A stretch of 7,995 nt of DNA from M55B157 sp965657825 (GCA_965657825.1 CBFHQG010000100.1:1-7995); one strand, 5' to 3'; positions 1 to 5,750 are shown, counted from the stretch's first letter. The notes: generated from the sequence alone by a model not told the origin. Numbers and translations: made by a program.

Positions 1-161
1 TCGGCGACCATCTGATCAGTCAGTCGCTGCCACTCATCCTCCGACCCGTCTGACCACTCGACACGATCGGGCTTGGTGAGCGCTGCGACCTCCTCCACCC
101 ACTCCAGCAACTTCTTGTTCTTCGTGGGTGCGTCGGCCAGTCCGGGAATGGCAAGGCTCAT
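1..161 (-). CDS. pckG: Phosphoenolpyruvate carboxykinase (GTP), N-terminal fragment
   Basis: Only the first 53 codons are in the window; the rest lies beyond the left edge. The protein would convert oxaloacetate and GTP to phosphoenolpyruvate, CO2 and GDP in the cytoplasm, the first step of gluconeogenesis. The call rests on the N-terminus: an IPGL start, then WVEEVAALTKPDRVEW and DGSEDEWQRL, which match how actinobacterial GTP-type PEPCKs begin. No catalytic motif is visible because those lie further in. The ATG at 161-159 is preceded by a GAGGAG Shine-Dalgarno (172-177, - strand) with 10 nt spacing, which fixes the start. The gene is divergent from the ABC exporter operon, and the 190-nt gap between them holds several dyad symmetries. 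Family assignment is fairly secure despite the short fragment, because the N-terminal pattern is distinctive. Confidence 0.85.
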   Translation of the reverse strand, partial: MSLAIPGLADAPTKNKKLLEWVEEVAALTKPDRVEWSDGSEDEWQRLTDQMVA

Positions 162-207
162 GGTCGATGGTCTCCTCGTCGCAGTGAAACGCCGTTGTCT
201 CCTGCGT

Positions 208-317
208 GGCCGGTGATCACCCGGCCAGCCGGTGATGGGGACACTGTGCCCGATGACCAGGTGATGCGACAGCGGCGTAAACCCTTACATGGTCAGGATG
301 TGAGCAATGGCACAGTG
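208..317. promoter_or_regulatory. Divergent pckG/ABC promoter region with nested dyads
   Basis: This stretch lies between two divergent genes and has no ORF of its own. Three symmetries are visible. At 208-226, GGCCGG and CCGGCC flank TGATCAC, and inside this GGTGATCACC (212-221) is a perfect palindrome. At 242-250 and 309-317, CACTGTGCC and GGCACAGTG are perfect 9-bp inverted repeats. Nested within them, TGACCA (254-259) faces TGGTCA (290-295). The 309-317 arm overlaps a possible -35 element of the ABC operon. These are candidate operators, but no regulator is encoded in the window and no known consensus is matched. The symmetry is seen directly; regulatory function is inferred. Confidence 0.35.
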
Positions 318-351
318 ACCGACGGCCACCATCGGGGCCTACCCTGGGGAC
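316..351 (+). promoter_or_regulatory. Possible leaderless promoter of the ABC exporter operon
   Basis: TGACCG (316-321) and TACCCT (340-345) are separated by 18 nt and could serve as -35 and -10 boxes. The -10-like box ends 6 nt before the GTG at 352, the spacing expected if transcription begins at the start codon. The only purine-rich stretch, GGGGA at 346-350, is too close to the GTG to work as a normal Shine-Dalgarno, which favours the leaderless reading. The match to sigma-70 consensus is modest. Confidence 0.3.
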
Positions 352-1272
352 GTGATCTCGTCCGCGGTGAGTATCTGTGGCCTCACCAAGCGCTACGGCA
401 CCACGAGCCCCAATGCCGTCGAGGATGTCAGCCTGACCATCGCTGCCGGGGAGGTCTACGGACTCCTCGGCCCGAACGGCTCAGGCAAATCCACCTCGAT
501 CCGGGTGCTGCTGGGCTACCTGACTCCGACTGTTGGGTCGGTGACGGTCCTCGATGGTGATGCCCGCGATCGATCGGTGCGGGCCCGCATCGGCTACCTG
601 CCCGGCGATCTGCGATTGCCTGTGCGCCTGACCGGCCGTCGGATCCTCGCCTACACCATCGCCACGCTGCGGGCTGCGGGCCGCTCGGTGCCGACCACCC
701 AGGCCGAGGACCTCGCACACCGCCTCGATCTCGACCTCGACCGCCCGTTCGGCACCTTGAGCCGCGGCAACCGCCAGAAGATCGGCATCGTGCGAGCCCT
801 CCTCGGCGATCCCGAAGTGCTCGTTCTCGACGAGCCGACCTCCGGGCTTGATCCTCTCGTGCAGGACACCGCGCTCGACCTGGTGCGCAAGCGCAGCGAA
901 GCGGGAGCAGCCGTGCTGTTCAGTTCCCACATCCTGTCCGAGGTCGCCGACATCGCTGACCGGGTGGGGGTGCTGAATAAGGGGCGCCTGGTCACCGAGG
1001 GCGGCGTCGCAGAGTTGATCGCCGCAGCACCGCAGCACCTGGTGATCACCACCGCTACCGCGGTGTCCACCGGCGCTCTCGACGGCCTCGAGGGGCTGGT
1101 CGATCTCGCGATCACCGACCACGAGGTTCGCATCAGCGTCGCCGGCTCAGCCGCTGACGTCTTCACCCGACTTGCACCCTTCGGCATCGATCGGGTCACC
1201 AGTGCAGGTAACGAACTCGATGAGGTGTTCCATCGATCAGTGGAAGGCACGAGCGAGGGAGCCGCTTCATGA
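352..1272 (+). CDS. ABC exporter ATP-binding protein (DrrA/NatA-like)
   Basis: A 306-residue cytoplasmic ATPase that would power the ABC-2 permease encoded next to it. Visible motifs in order: Walker A GPNGSGKS at residues 40-47 followed by T48; a signature loop LSRGN at 136-140 in place of LSGGQ; Walker B VLVLDEP at 156-162 with catalytic E161; D-loop SGLD at 164-167; and switch histidine H193 in SSHILSE. The usual Q-loop glutamine is replaced (GYLPGDLRLP), as in many exporters of this clade. The last 80 or so residues form the C-terminal extension common in DrrA/NatA-type subunits, ending near LDEVFHRSVEG. The stop overlaps the permease ATG (ATGA), so the two are translationally coupled. 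Start GTG 352 is chosen for the fit of the upstream promoter-like sequence; GTG 367 is an in-frame alternative. The substrate cannot be read from the sequence: drug, lipid, peptide or ion export are all possible. Confidence 0.93.
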   Translation: MISSAVSICGLTKRYGTTSPNAVEDVSLTIAAGEVYGLLGPNGSGKSTSIRVLLGYLTPTVGSVTVLDGDARDRSVRARIGYLPGDLRLPVRLTGRRILAYTIATLRAAGRSVPTTQAEDLAHRLDLDLDRPFGTLSRGNRQKIGIVRALLGDPEVLVLDEPTSGLDPLVQDTALDLVRKRSEAGAAVLFSSHILSEVADIADRVGVLNKGRLVTEGGVAELIAAAPQHLVITTATAVSTGALDGLEGLVDLAITDHEVRISVAGSAADVFTRLAPFGIDRVTSAGNELDEVFHRSVEGTSEGAAS

Positions 1273-2081
1273 CCGCCCTGACGATGCGCTTCATGCTCGC
1301 CGAACGCCGACGCAGTCTCATCGGGTGGACGATCGGCACCATCGCGATGATCCTCTTGATGGCAGCGGTCTATCCGTCGATCCGCGACACCGGCGCCGAA
1401 CTCGAGGCCTATATCGAAGCGCTTCCCGAAGGTCTCATGGACGCGTTCGGCCTAGGTGGTGCGAGCCTGACCAGCCCGGAGGGATACCTCACCAGTCAGC
1501 TGTATTCGAATCTCTATCCGATCATCCTGCTCATCATGGGAATCGGCGCAGCGACGTGGACGATCGCGGGTGCTGAACGCGACGGCACCCTGGAGGCGAC
1601 ACTCGCCGCACCGGTGCGCAGGGTGAGCGTTGCGATCGAACGCTTCCTCGCCGTCGCGGTGCTCACCCTGATCGTGACGATGGTGTCGACGGCAGCCCTC
1701 GCCGTGATCTCGCCGCCCCTGGGGTTGACCACCGATCTGCCGTGGTGGGGTATCTGGTCGGCAGGGCTGACGATGTGGGCACTGGTCCTGCTGTATTCCG
1801 CGATCGCCTTCGCTGTAGGGGCTGCGACAGGTCGTTCGGGATGGGCGATCGCGGCCGCATCGGTCGCCGCGGTGATCGGGTTCCTCAGCCAGGTACTCGC
1901 CGCTCTCGCCGAGCCCCTGGAATGGATGCGGGTGACATCGCCGTGGTACTGGTTCCTCGAACCGAACCCACTCGTCTCGGCTCCGAGTTGGCTGTCTCTC
2001 GGTCTGCCGCTTGTGCTGACCGCTGCGCTGGTGGCGATCGGTGCGTGGACCTTCCAGCGCCGCGACCTGTCCATCGCCTGA
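1269..2081 (+). CDS. ABC-2 type exporter permease
   Basis: A 270-residue integral membrane protein, the transmembrane partner of the ATPase just upstream. Six hydrophobic segments can be read at roughly residues 18-38, 78-98, 122-148, 158-182, 190-212 and 240-262. The short cytoplasmic N-terminus, extracytoplasmic loop after TM1 and closing segment near the C-terminus fit the ABC-2 permease layout. The stretch WMRVTSPWYWF before the last membrane span resembles a conserved region of bacterial ABC-2 permeases. The ATG at 1269 overlaps the ATPase stop by 4 nt, and GAGGGAG just upstream (within the ATPase gene) is a good ribosome binding site, so the start is secure. One ATPase and one permease make a plausible complete exporter, acting as a dimer of each. 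The substrate is unknown. A copy of the 72-nt palindromic repeat begins 17 nt after the stop. Confidence 0.9.
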   Translation: MTALTMRFMLAERRRSLIGWTIGTIAMILLMAAVYPSIRDTGAELEAYIEALPEGLMDAFGLGGASLTSPEGYLTSQLYSNLYPIILLIMGIGAATWTIAGAERDGTLEATLAAPVRRVSVAIERFLAVAVLTLIVTMVSTAALAVISPPLGLTTDLPWWGIWSAGLTMWALVLLYSAIAFAVGAATGRSGWAIAAASVAAVIGFLSQVLAALAEPLEWMRVTSPWYWFLEPNPLVSAPSWLSLGLPLVLTAALVAIGAWTFQRRDLSIA

Positions 2082-2098
2082 CCATCCCCCTCCACCGG

Positions 2099-2170
2099 GG
2101 ATCCGCTCACGATTTGGTCGCCATTTCGTGAGCGGATCGGGGAAATCACGACCGTTTGATGAGCGGATTC
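2099..2170. repeat. 72-nt nested palindromic repeat, copy A
   Basis: First of three copies of a dispersed element. It aligns base for base without gaps to 5069-5140 and 5679-5750, and by hand count 48 of 72 columns are identical in all three. It contains three copies of a 10-nt core: ATCCGCTCAC at 2101-2110, its inverse at 2128-2137, and a second inverse at 2159-2168. In this copy the inner pair extends to a perfect 13-bp inverted repeat (2100-2112 with 2126-2138) around a 13-nt loop, able to form a strong hairpin. Compared with copies B and C the outer left arm is missing. The element fills the gap between the convergent exporter and copper ATPase genes, and its right end overlaps the ATPase stop codon (2169-2171). 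It could act as a bidirectional terminator, although no U-tract follows. It could equally be a REP/MITE-like element. Confidence 0.85.
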
Positions 2171-4403
2171 AGGGGTGAGATGAAGAGATGGAGCGGAAGC
2201 GGCGCAGGCGCAGGGAGTTGGCCACCACGAACACACTCGAAAACGCCATCGCCGCACCGGCGAGCAGCGGATTGAGCAGGCCGACCGCGGCGAGCGGGAT
2301 CATCGCGACGTTATAGGCGAACGCCCAGAACAGGTTGCCCTGGATGGTGCGCAGCGTGCGACGGGAGAGCCGGATCGCATCGACCGCAGCCAGCAGGTCC
2401 TCGCGCACCAGCGTCAGGTCACTCGCTTCGGTCGCGGCCGCGGCACCGCCGCCCATCGCGATGCCCAGATCGGCCTGCGCAAGTGCGGCGGCATCGTTGA
2501 CACCATCCCCGACCATCGCCACGACGCGACCGCGTTGTTGCAGGTCACCGACGACAGCGACCTTGTCCTCGGGCATCACCTCGGCGATGACTTCGTCGAT
2601 ACCGACATCTGTTGCCACCGCCTGTGCGGCGAGAGCGTTGTCACCCGTGAGCAGGATCGGCTCCAGTCCCAGCGACCGGAAACCAGCGATCGCCGCAGCG
2701 CTGCTGTCACGAGGAGAGTCGGCCACGGCGATGGCTCCACGCACCGCACCGCTCCATCCCACCGCAACAACGGTCCAGCCGCGAGCGCGCCCCTCATCGA
2801 TCCAGGCCATGAGTTCGGCGCTGGCACCCGAGGCGGCCTCGACGACCTGCGCCACCCATTCAGGACGCCCGACGGCCACCGCATCACCTTCGATCACCGC
2901 TCGCGCGCCGCGACCGCGTTCATTGACGAACTCTGCGGGGGCAACGAGCGAGGCACCGGTTGCATCCTTGACATGCGTGACGATCGCGCGGGCCACCGGG
3001 TGCTCACTGCCGGCTTCGACAGCCGCAGCTCGACGCACCACGTCGTCGCCTCCGACAACATCGACGACGCCCATCCGACCGCTGGTCACCGTTCCGGTTT
3101 TGTCCAGCACGATCGTGTCGACCCGACGGGTGTCCTCCAACGTTTCGGGTCCGCGGATGAGGATTCCCATCTGCGCTCCTCGTCCGGAACCGACCAGCAG
3201 CGCGGTCGGTGTGGCCAGGCCGAGCGCGCACGGGCAGGCGATGATGAGCACGGCAACAGCCGCAGTGAAGGCACCTTCAACATTGCCGGTGACGAACAGC
3301 CACATCGCGAGCGTCACCGCAGCGATGACGAACACGATCGGCACGAAGACCGCCGAGATGCGGTCGGCGAGCCGCTGGATGGGCGCCTTACCGGCTTGGG
3401 CCTGGGTGACCAGTCGGGTGATGTGCGCCAGCCGCGTGTTACCACCGATACGGGTCGCTTCGATCGTGAGGACACCATCGACGTTGATCGTCGCGCCGGT
3501 CACCTCATCGCCGATGCCGACCTCGACGGGTACTGATTCACCGGTCAGCATCGCCGCATCGATCGCACTCGACCCTGCGACGACGACTCCATCGGTGGCG
3601 ATGCGCTCCCCCGGCCGCACGATGAACCGATCGCCGACCTCGATCTCGCTCGTGGCGACGCGGATTTCCTGGCCGTCGCGCAGCAGGGTCGCCTCGGGCA
3701 CGGCGAGGTCGACGAGGGCGCGTAATGCAGCCGAGGAACGCTTCTTGGCGCGCGCTTCGAACCAGCGCCCAGCGAGCAGGAACACCGGCACGGCTGCGGC
3801 GACCTCGAAATACAGATCGGGTGGGCCGCCGTGATTGGTCGCGAACAATCCGTGGCTCATCGTGTAATCCAGCGCCCCGGCGCCACCGAAAAGCAGCGCC
3901 CACAGACTCCAGCCGTAGGCCGCCACGATGCCGACCGACACCAGGGTGTCCATCGTGGCGACACCGTGGCGTGCGTTGAGTCCGGCAGCGCGATGGAAGG
4001 GCCAGGCCGCCCACACCACGATCGGGGTGGTCAATGCCAACGAAACCCACTGCCAGGTCGGAAACTGCAGGGCCGGGATCATCGCCAGCGCAGCCACCGG
4101 GAGTGCGAGGATCAGCGCGACCCAGAAACGGCGTCTGAGAGAGTCGACCTCGGCGTCGAGTTCCTCAGCATCATCGGCGAGCGAGGCGCTGTAGCCGGTC
4201 TGCTCGACGGTGCGCAGAAGATCGGCGAGCACGGTATCCGGACCCATCACGACGTGGGCGGTCTCGGTGGCGTAGTTGACGGTCGCAGAAACGCCGGGCA
4301 GCTTGTTGAGCTTCTTCTCCACGCGCGCCGCGCATGAGGTGCAGGTCATGCCGGTGATCGCGAGATCGACCTCATCACGGGTCCACACATCGGTGGTGGC
4401 CAC
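2169..4403 (-). CDS. copA: Cu(+)-exporting P1B-type ATPase
   Basis: A 744-residue inner-membrane pump that would export monovalent copper using ATP. In order: one N-terminal HMA metal-binding domain (about residues 13-75) with MTCTSC at 19-24 (C21, C24); membrane segments; TGES of the actuator domain at 287-290; CPC at 390-392 in the metal-binding helix; phosphorylated aspartate D434 in DKTGT; the HP motif of the nucleotide domain (H468, P469); and GDGVND at 632-637. Near the end come YN (YNVAMIP) and MAFSS, which together with CPC mark the Cu(+)/Ag(+) P1B-1 subgroup rather than Zn/Cd pumps. The start is GTG 4403, because AGGAGG lies 9 nt upstream (4413-4418) and the HMA domain begins soon after. 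The reading frame stays open to 4529, but the added 42 residues look unlike coding sequence. Neither CsoR/CueR nor a CopZ chaperone is encoded nearby. Confidence 0.93.
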   Translation of the reverse strand: MATTDVWTRDEVDLAITGMTCTSCAARVEKKLNKLPGVSATVNYATETAHVVMGPDTVLADLLRTVEQTGYSASLADDAEELDAEVDSLRRRFWVALILALPVAALAMIPALQFPTWQWVSLALTTPIVVWAAWPFHRAAGLNARHGVATMDTLVSVGIVAAYGWSLWALLFGGAGALDYTMSHGLFATNHGGPPDLYFEVAAAVPVFLLAGRWFEARAKKRSSAALRALVDLAVPEATLLRDGQEIRVATSEIEVGDRFIVRPGERIATDGVVVAGSSAIDAAMLTGESVPVEVGIGDEVTGATINVDGVLTIEATRIGGNTRLAHITRLVTQAQAGKAPIQRLADRISAVFVPIVFVIAAVTLAMWLFVTGNVEGAFTAAVAVLIIACPCALGLATPTALLVGSGRGAQMGILIRGPETLEDTRRVDTIVLDKTGTVTSGRMGVVDVVGGDDVVRRAAAVEAGSEHPVARAIVTHVKDATGASLVAPAEFVNERGRGARAVIEGDAVAVGRPEWVAQVVEAASGASAELMAWIDEGRARGWTVVAVGWSGAVRGAIAVADSPRDSSAAAIAGFRSLGLEPILLTGDNALAAQAVATDVGIDEVIAEVMPEDKVAVVGDLQQRGRVVAMVGDGVNDAAALAQADLGIAMGGGAAAATEASDLTLVREDLLAAVDAIRLSRRTLRTIQGNLFWAFAYNVAMIPLAAVGLLNPLLAGAAMAFSSVFVVANSLRLRRFRSISSSHP

Positions 4404-4523
4404 ACCTACACACCTCCTCGCCGATCGCGTCGCGCTCCTCCAGGGGGCTGGAAGATCCTTCGGATCCGACATGGAGCCCAACGAGCCGGTTGACTCGACT
4501 ATTCCATCACCTGTGTGGGTGGG

Positions 4524-4554
4524 GGTCACGTGACCGGCCGCTTCGGTCAGTGAC
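4524..4554. promoter_or_regulatory. GTCACGTGAC palindrome/hairpin upstream of copA
   Basis: GGTCACGTGACC at 4524-4535 is a perfect 12-bp palindrome. It is also the left arm of a larger dyad: 4525-4536 pairs with CGGTCAGTGAC at 4544-4554 as an 11-bp stem with one bulged base and a 7-nt loop. Several GTCAC/GTGAC half-sites are thus packed into about 30 bp, some 120-150 nt upstream of the copper ATPase start and in the gap it shares with the divergent AhpD-like gene. It could be an operator or a leader hairpin. It does not resemble the MerR/CueR operator pattern. Confidence 0.4.
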
Positions 4555-4578
4555 GGGGAGGCATAGAGCAGGCTGCGC

Positions 4579-4604
4579 GGTACCCCCGGCGATTGGGGCC
4601 TTAC
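4579..4604. promoter_or_regulatory. Weak CsoR-like GC-rich dyad in the copA/AhpD-like intergenic region
   Basis: GGTACCCCC (4579-4587) faces GGGGCCTTACT (4594-4604 region) across a short spacer. Copper-sensing CsoR repressors bind pseudo-palindromes with runs of C and G flanked by TA-type ends, usually at copper ATPase promoters, so the position fits. The symmetry is imperfect, and G/C runs occur by chance in GC-rich DNA. Confidence 0.2.
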
Positions 4605-4632
4605 TCCTCGATCACAGGGTCATTGGCCCCTA

Positions 4633-4667
4633 CTGGACCTGGCTCCCCCTTCAGTATCGTCGTCGCC
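4633..4667 (+). promoter_or_regulatory. Likely leaderless promoter of the AhpD-like gene
   Basis: CTGGAC (4633-4638) and TATCGT (4655-4660) are separated by 16 nt. The -10-like box ends 7 nt before the ATG at 4668. No Shine-Dalgarno is present before that ATG, so transcription starting at or near the A of the ATG would explain how it is translated. Leaderless mRNAs are common in actinobacteria. Confidence 0.4.
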
Positions 4668-5033
4668 ATGGAGCATGCCCACGGTAAAGCCGTCCAAGAC
4701 GCGATCAATCCGCTCGCCCGAAATCTGCGTCAGGCGATTCCCGACACCTACGCCGGATTCGCCGGACTACACAAGGCGGCGATGGCCGAAGGCGCCCTGC
4801 CCGTGAAGACGAAGGAGCTCATCGCGCTGGCGATCGCGGTGATCGAGCAGTGCGATGGCTGCATCGCCTCGCATGCTCGCGGTGCGGTGCGCGCCGGCGC
4901 CACCCGCGAGGAGGCGGCCGAGGCGATTGGCGTGACGTTCCTCATGGGTGGCGGCCCGGCGACGGTGTACGGGCCGCGCGCATACGACTCGTTCTGCGAG
5001 TTCGCCGACGCCGCCGAGGCCACCGACTCCTGA
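4668..5033 (+). CDS. AhpD/carboxymuconolactone decarboxylase-like protein
   Basis: A 121-residue, mostly helical cytoplasmic protein of the AhpD-like fold. The hallmark is the CxxCxxxH site, C62-D-G-C65 with H69, preceded by the helix TKELIALAIAVIEQ and followed by ARGAVRAGATREEAAEAIGV. That is the standard AhpD/CMD core. In AhpD the two cysteines form a thiol/disulfide pair that reduces peroxidase partners, and many short homologues are uncharacterised thiol-dependent peroxidase-type enzymes. The ATG at 4668 is preferred over an upstream in-frame ATG at 4593, because the family core begins right after it and the extra 25 residues are proline/glycine-rich with no homology feel. It is divergent from the copper ATPase, so a role in copper or oxidative thiol stress is possible, but that is context only. 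No AhpC partner gene is nearby. Confidence 0.88.
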   Translation: MEHAHGKAVQDAINPLARNLRQAIPDTYAGFAGLHKAAMAEGALPVKTKELIALAIAVIEQCDGCIASHARGAVRAGATREEAAEAIGVTFLMGGGPATVYGPRAYDSFCEFADAAEATDS

Positions 5034-5037
5034 CCCC

Positions 5038-5140
5038 GGATCCGCTCACCAATTGGCTGTTCTCCACCGGATCCGCTCACCAATTGGCCGCCGTTTGGAG
5101 AGCCGATCCGGCAGATGACGACCCTTTGGTGAGCAGATTT
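5038..5140. repeat. Nested palindromic repeat, copy B (four-arm form)
   Basis: The 72-nt core is 5069-5140. An additional left arm (5038-5068) is a partial tandem copy of the core's first part. Four core motifs are present: ATCCGCTCAC at 5040-5049 and 5071-5080, then inverse copies at 5098-5107 and 5129-5138. Both same-orientation pairs are offset by exactly 31 nt. GCTCACCAA (5075-5083) pairs perfectly with TTGGTGAGC (5126-5134), and the outer left arm carries the same GCTCACCAA, so alternative pairings are possible. The element begins 4 nt after the AhpD-like stop and lies in the convergent gap before the YbjQ-like gene. TCCACCGG directly precedes the core here and also in copy A. Confidence 0.85.
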
Positions 5141-5159
5141 GGCACCTCGGTCCGGAGAA

Positions 5160-5531
5160 TCAACTCGTCGGGCTGACGACCACCGCGGTGCCGTAAGCGA
5201 GGATCTCGGCGAGATTCTCGGCCACATCGGAGGAGTCGAAGCGCACCCCGATGACAGCATTGGCGCCGAGGGATTGGGCGTGGGCGATGAGCCGCTCGAT
5301 GGCTTCGCGGCGGGCCTGATCGACCACGTCGGTGTACTGGGGCACCTCCCCGGCCTTGAGCGCACGGAAGCCGCCGGTGAAGCCCTTGGCGAAGCCGACT
5401 GAGCGCACGAGCACGCCCCAGGTCAGGCCGAGGTTCTTGTCGATGCGGTGGCCGGGAATCTCGAAGGCCGTGGTGACGGGGATCGCTTCGGAGATGGGGG
5501 CATTGAGGGAATCAGAGAACGGTTCGGTCAT
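5160..5531 (-). CDS. YbjQ/UPF0145 family protein
   Basis: A 123-residue protein of the YbjQ (UPF0145, formerly DUF74) family. Family traits seen: VTTAFEIPG near residues 19-27, the LGLTWGVLVRS stretch, GANAVIGVRFD at 89-99, and the closing AYGTAVVV at 112-119. Members are small homo-oligomeric cytoplasmic proteins; their biochemical function is not settled, and heavy-metal binding has been suggested for some. Length is close to the family norm of about 105-125 residues. The start is uncertain. ATG 5531 is chosen because its length fits better; ATG 5552 adds seven residues and lies 5 nt from a strong hairpin (5558-5589). Neither has a clear Shine-Dalgarno. The gene converges with the AhpD-like gene, with repeat B between them. 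Confidence 0.85.
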   Translation of the reverse strand: MTEPFSDSLNAPISEAIPVTTAFEIPGHRIDKNLGLTWGVLVRSVGFAKGFTGGFRALKAGEVPQYTDVVDQARREAIERLIAHAQSLGANAVIGVRFDSSDVAENLAEILAYGTAVVVSPTS

Positions 5532-5557
5532 GAACTTGACATTAATCGTCATCGCCG

Positions 5558-5589
5558 GGTGATGCGACAGTTCGCCAGAACTGTTCACC
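5558..5589. promoter_or_regulatory. Perfect dyad/hairpin in the ybjQ-like leader
   Basis: ACAGTTC (5567-5573) and GAACTGT (5578-5584) form a perfect 7-bp dyad around the 4-nt loop GCCA. It is extended by GGTGA (5558-5562) pairing with TCACC (5585-5589) across a 4-nt one-sided bulge. It lies immediately upstream of both possible ATGs of the YbjQ-like gene, so it could be a repressor operator or an RNA hairpin that affects translation. The half-site order is GTTC-N4-GAAC, the reverse of a Gram-positive LexA box. Confidence 0.45.
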
Positions 5590-5646
5590 AGAGCGAATTC
5601 CAAGCACCGCAGCATCCATTCCCCGCCACACCCCCGGACCACCCCC

Positions 5647-5750
5647 GGAATCCGCTCACCAATTGGTCGCCATAGACAGGATCCGCTCACGAAATGGCGG
5701 CCACCTCGTAAGCCGATCCCGGTAATCGCGACCGGTTGGTGAGCCGATTC
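5647..5750. repeat. Nested palindromic repeat, copy C (four-arm form)
   Basis: The 72-nt core is 5679-5750, with an extra left arm at 5647-5678. Core motifs lie at 5650-5659, 5681-5690, 5708-5717 (inverse) and 5739-5748 (inverse), again with a 31-nt offset on each side. The outer arms match best: CGCTCACCAA in the left arm faces TTGGTGAGCCG in the right, and symmetry continues through GGTCGC/GCGACC. The inner arms, GGATCCGCTCACGA and TCGTAAGCCGATCC, form a second hairpin inside. Unlike A and B this copy lies between divergent genes (YbjQ-like and peptidase S51), roughly 60-160 nt upstream of the peptidase start, where it could influence transcription. The remaining bases between 5590 and 5646 and between 5751 and 5811 show nothing further recognisable. 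Confidence 0.85.

Noticed and set aside
2335..3834. Long open frame of 499 codons on the + strand opposite the copper ATPase.
   Set aside because: It is rich in Ser, Thr, Ala, Arg and Pro with no domain, as expected for antisense of a GC-rich gene. The - strand carries all P-type ATPase motifs.
4404..4529. Longer copper ATPase starting at 4529 (786 residues).
   Set aside because: The extra 42 residues do not look like metal-ATPase sequence, and a perfect AGGAGG sits 9 nt before GTG 4403.
4600..4630. GGGGCC/GGCCCC inverted pair as a terminator or operator.
   Set aside because: It is only 6 bp of pure G/C with a long spacer, which is common by chance in this composition.
260..5570. Shared 13-mer GGTGATGCGACAG upstream of both pckG (260-272) and the YbjQ-like gene (5558-5570).
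   Set aside because: In an 8-kb GC-rich window about one 13-nt match is expected by chance, and the flanking sequence is not shared. In the second site it is explained by the hairpin.
5567..5584. LexA (SOS) box at the YbjQ-like gene.
   Set aside because: Gram-positive SOS boxes read GAAC-N4-GTTC; here the order is GTTC-N4-GAAC.
5038..5750. Repeats B and C as a CRISPR array or integron attC sites.
   Set aside because: There are only dispersed copies with a gene between them and no regular spacer array. No cas genes or integrase are present, and the attC core motifs RYYYAAC/GTTRRRY are absent.
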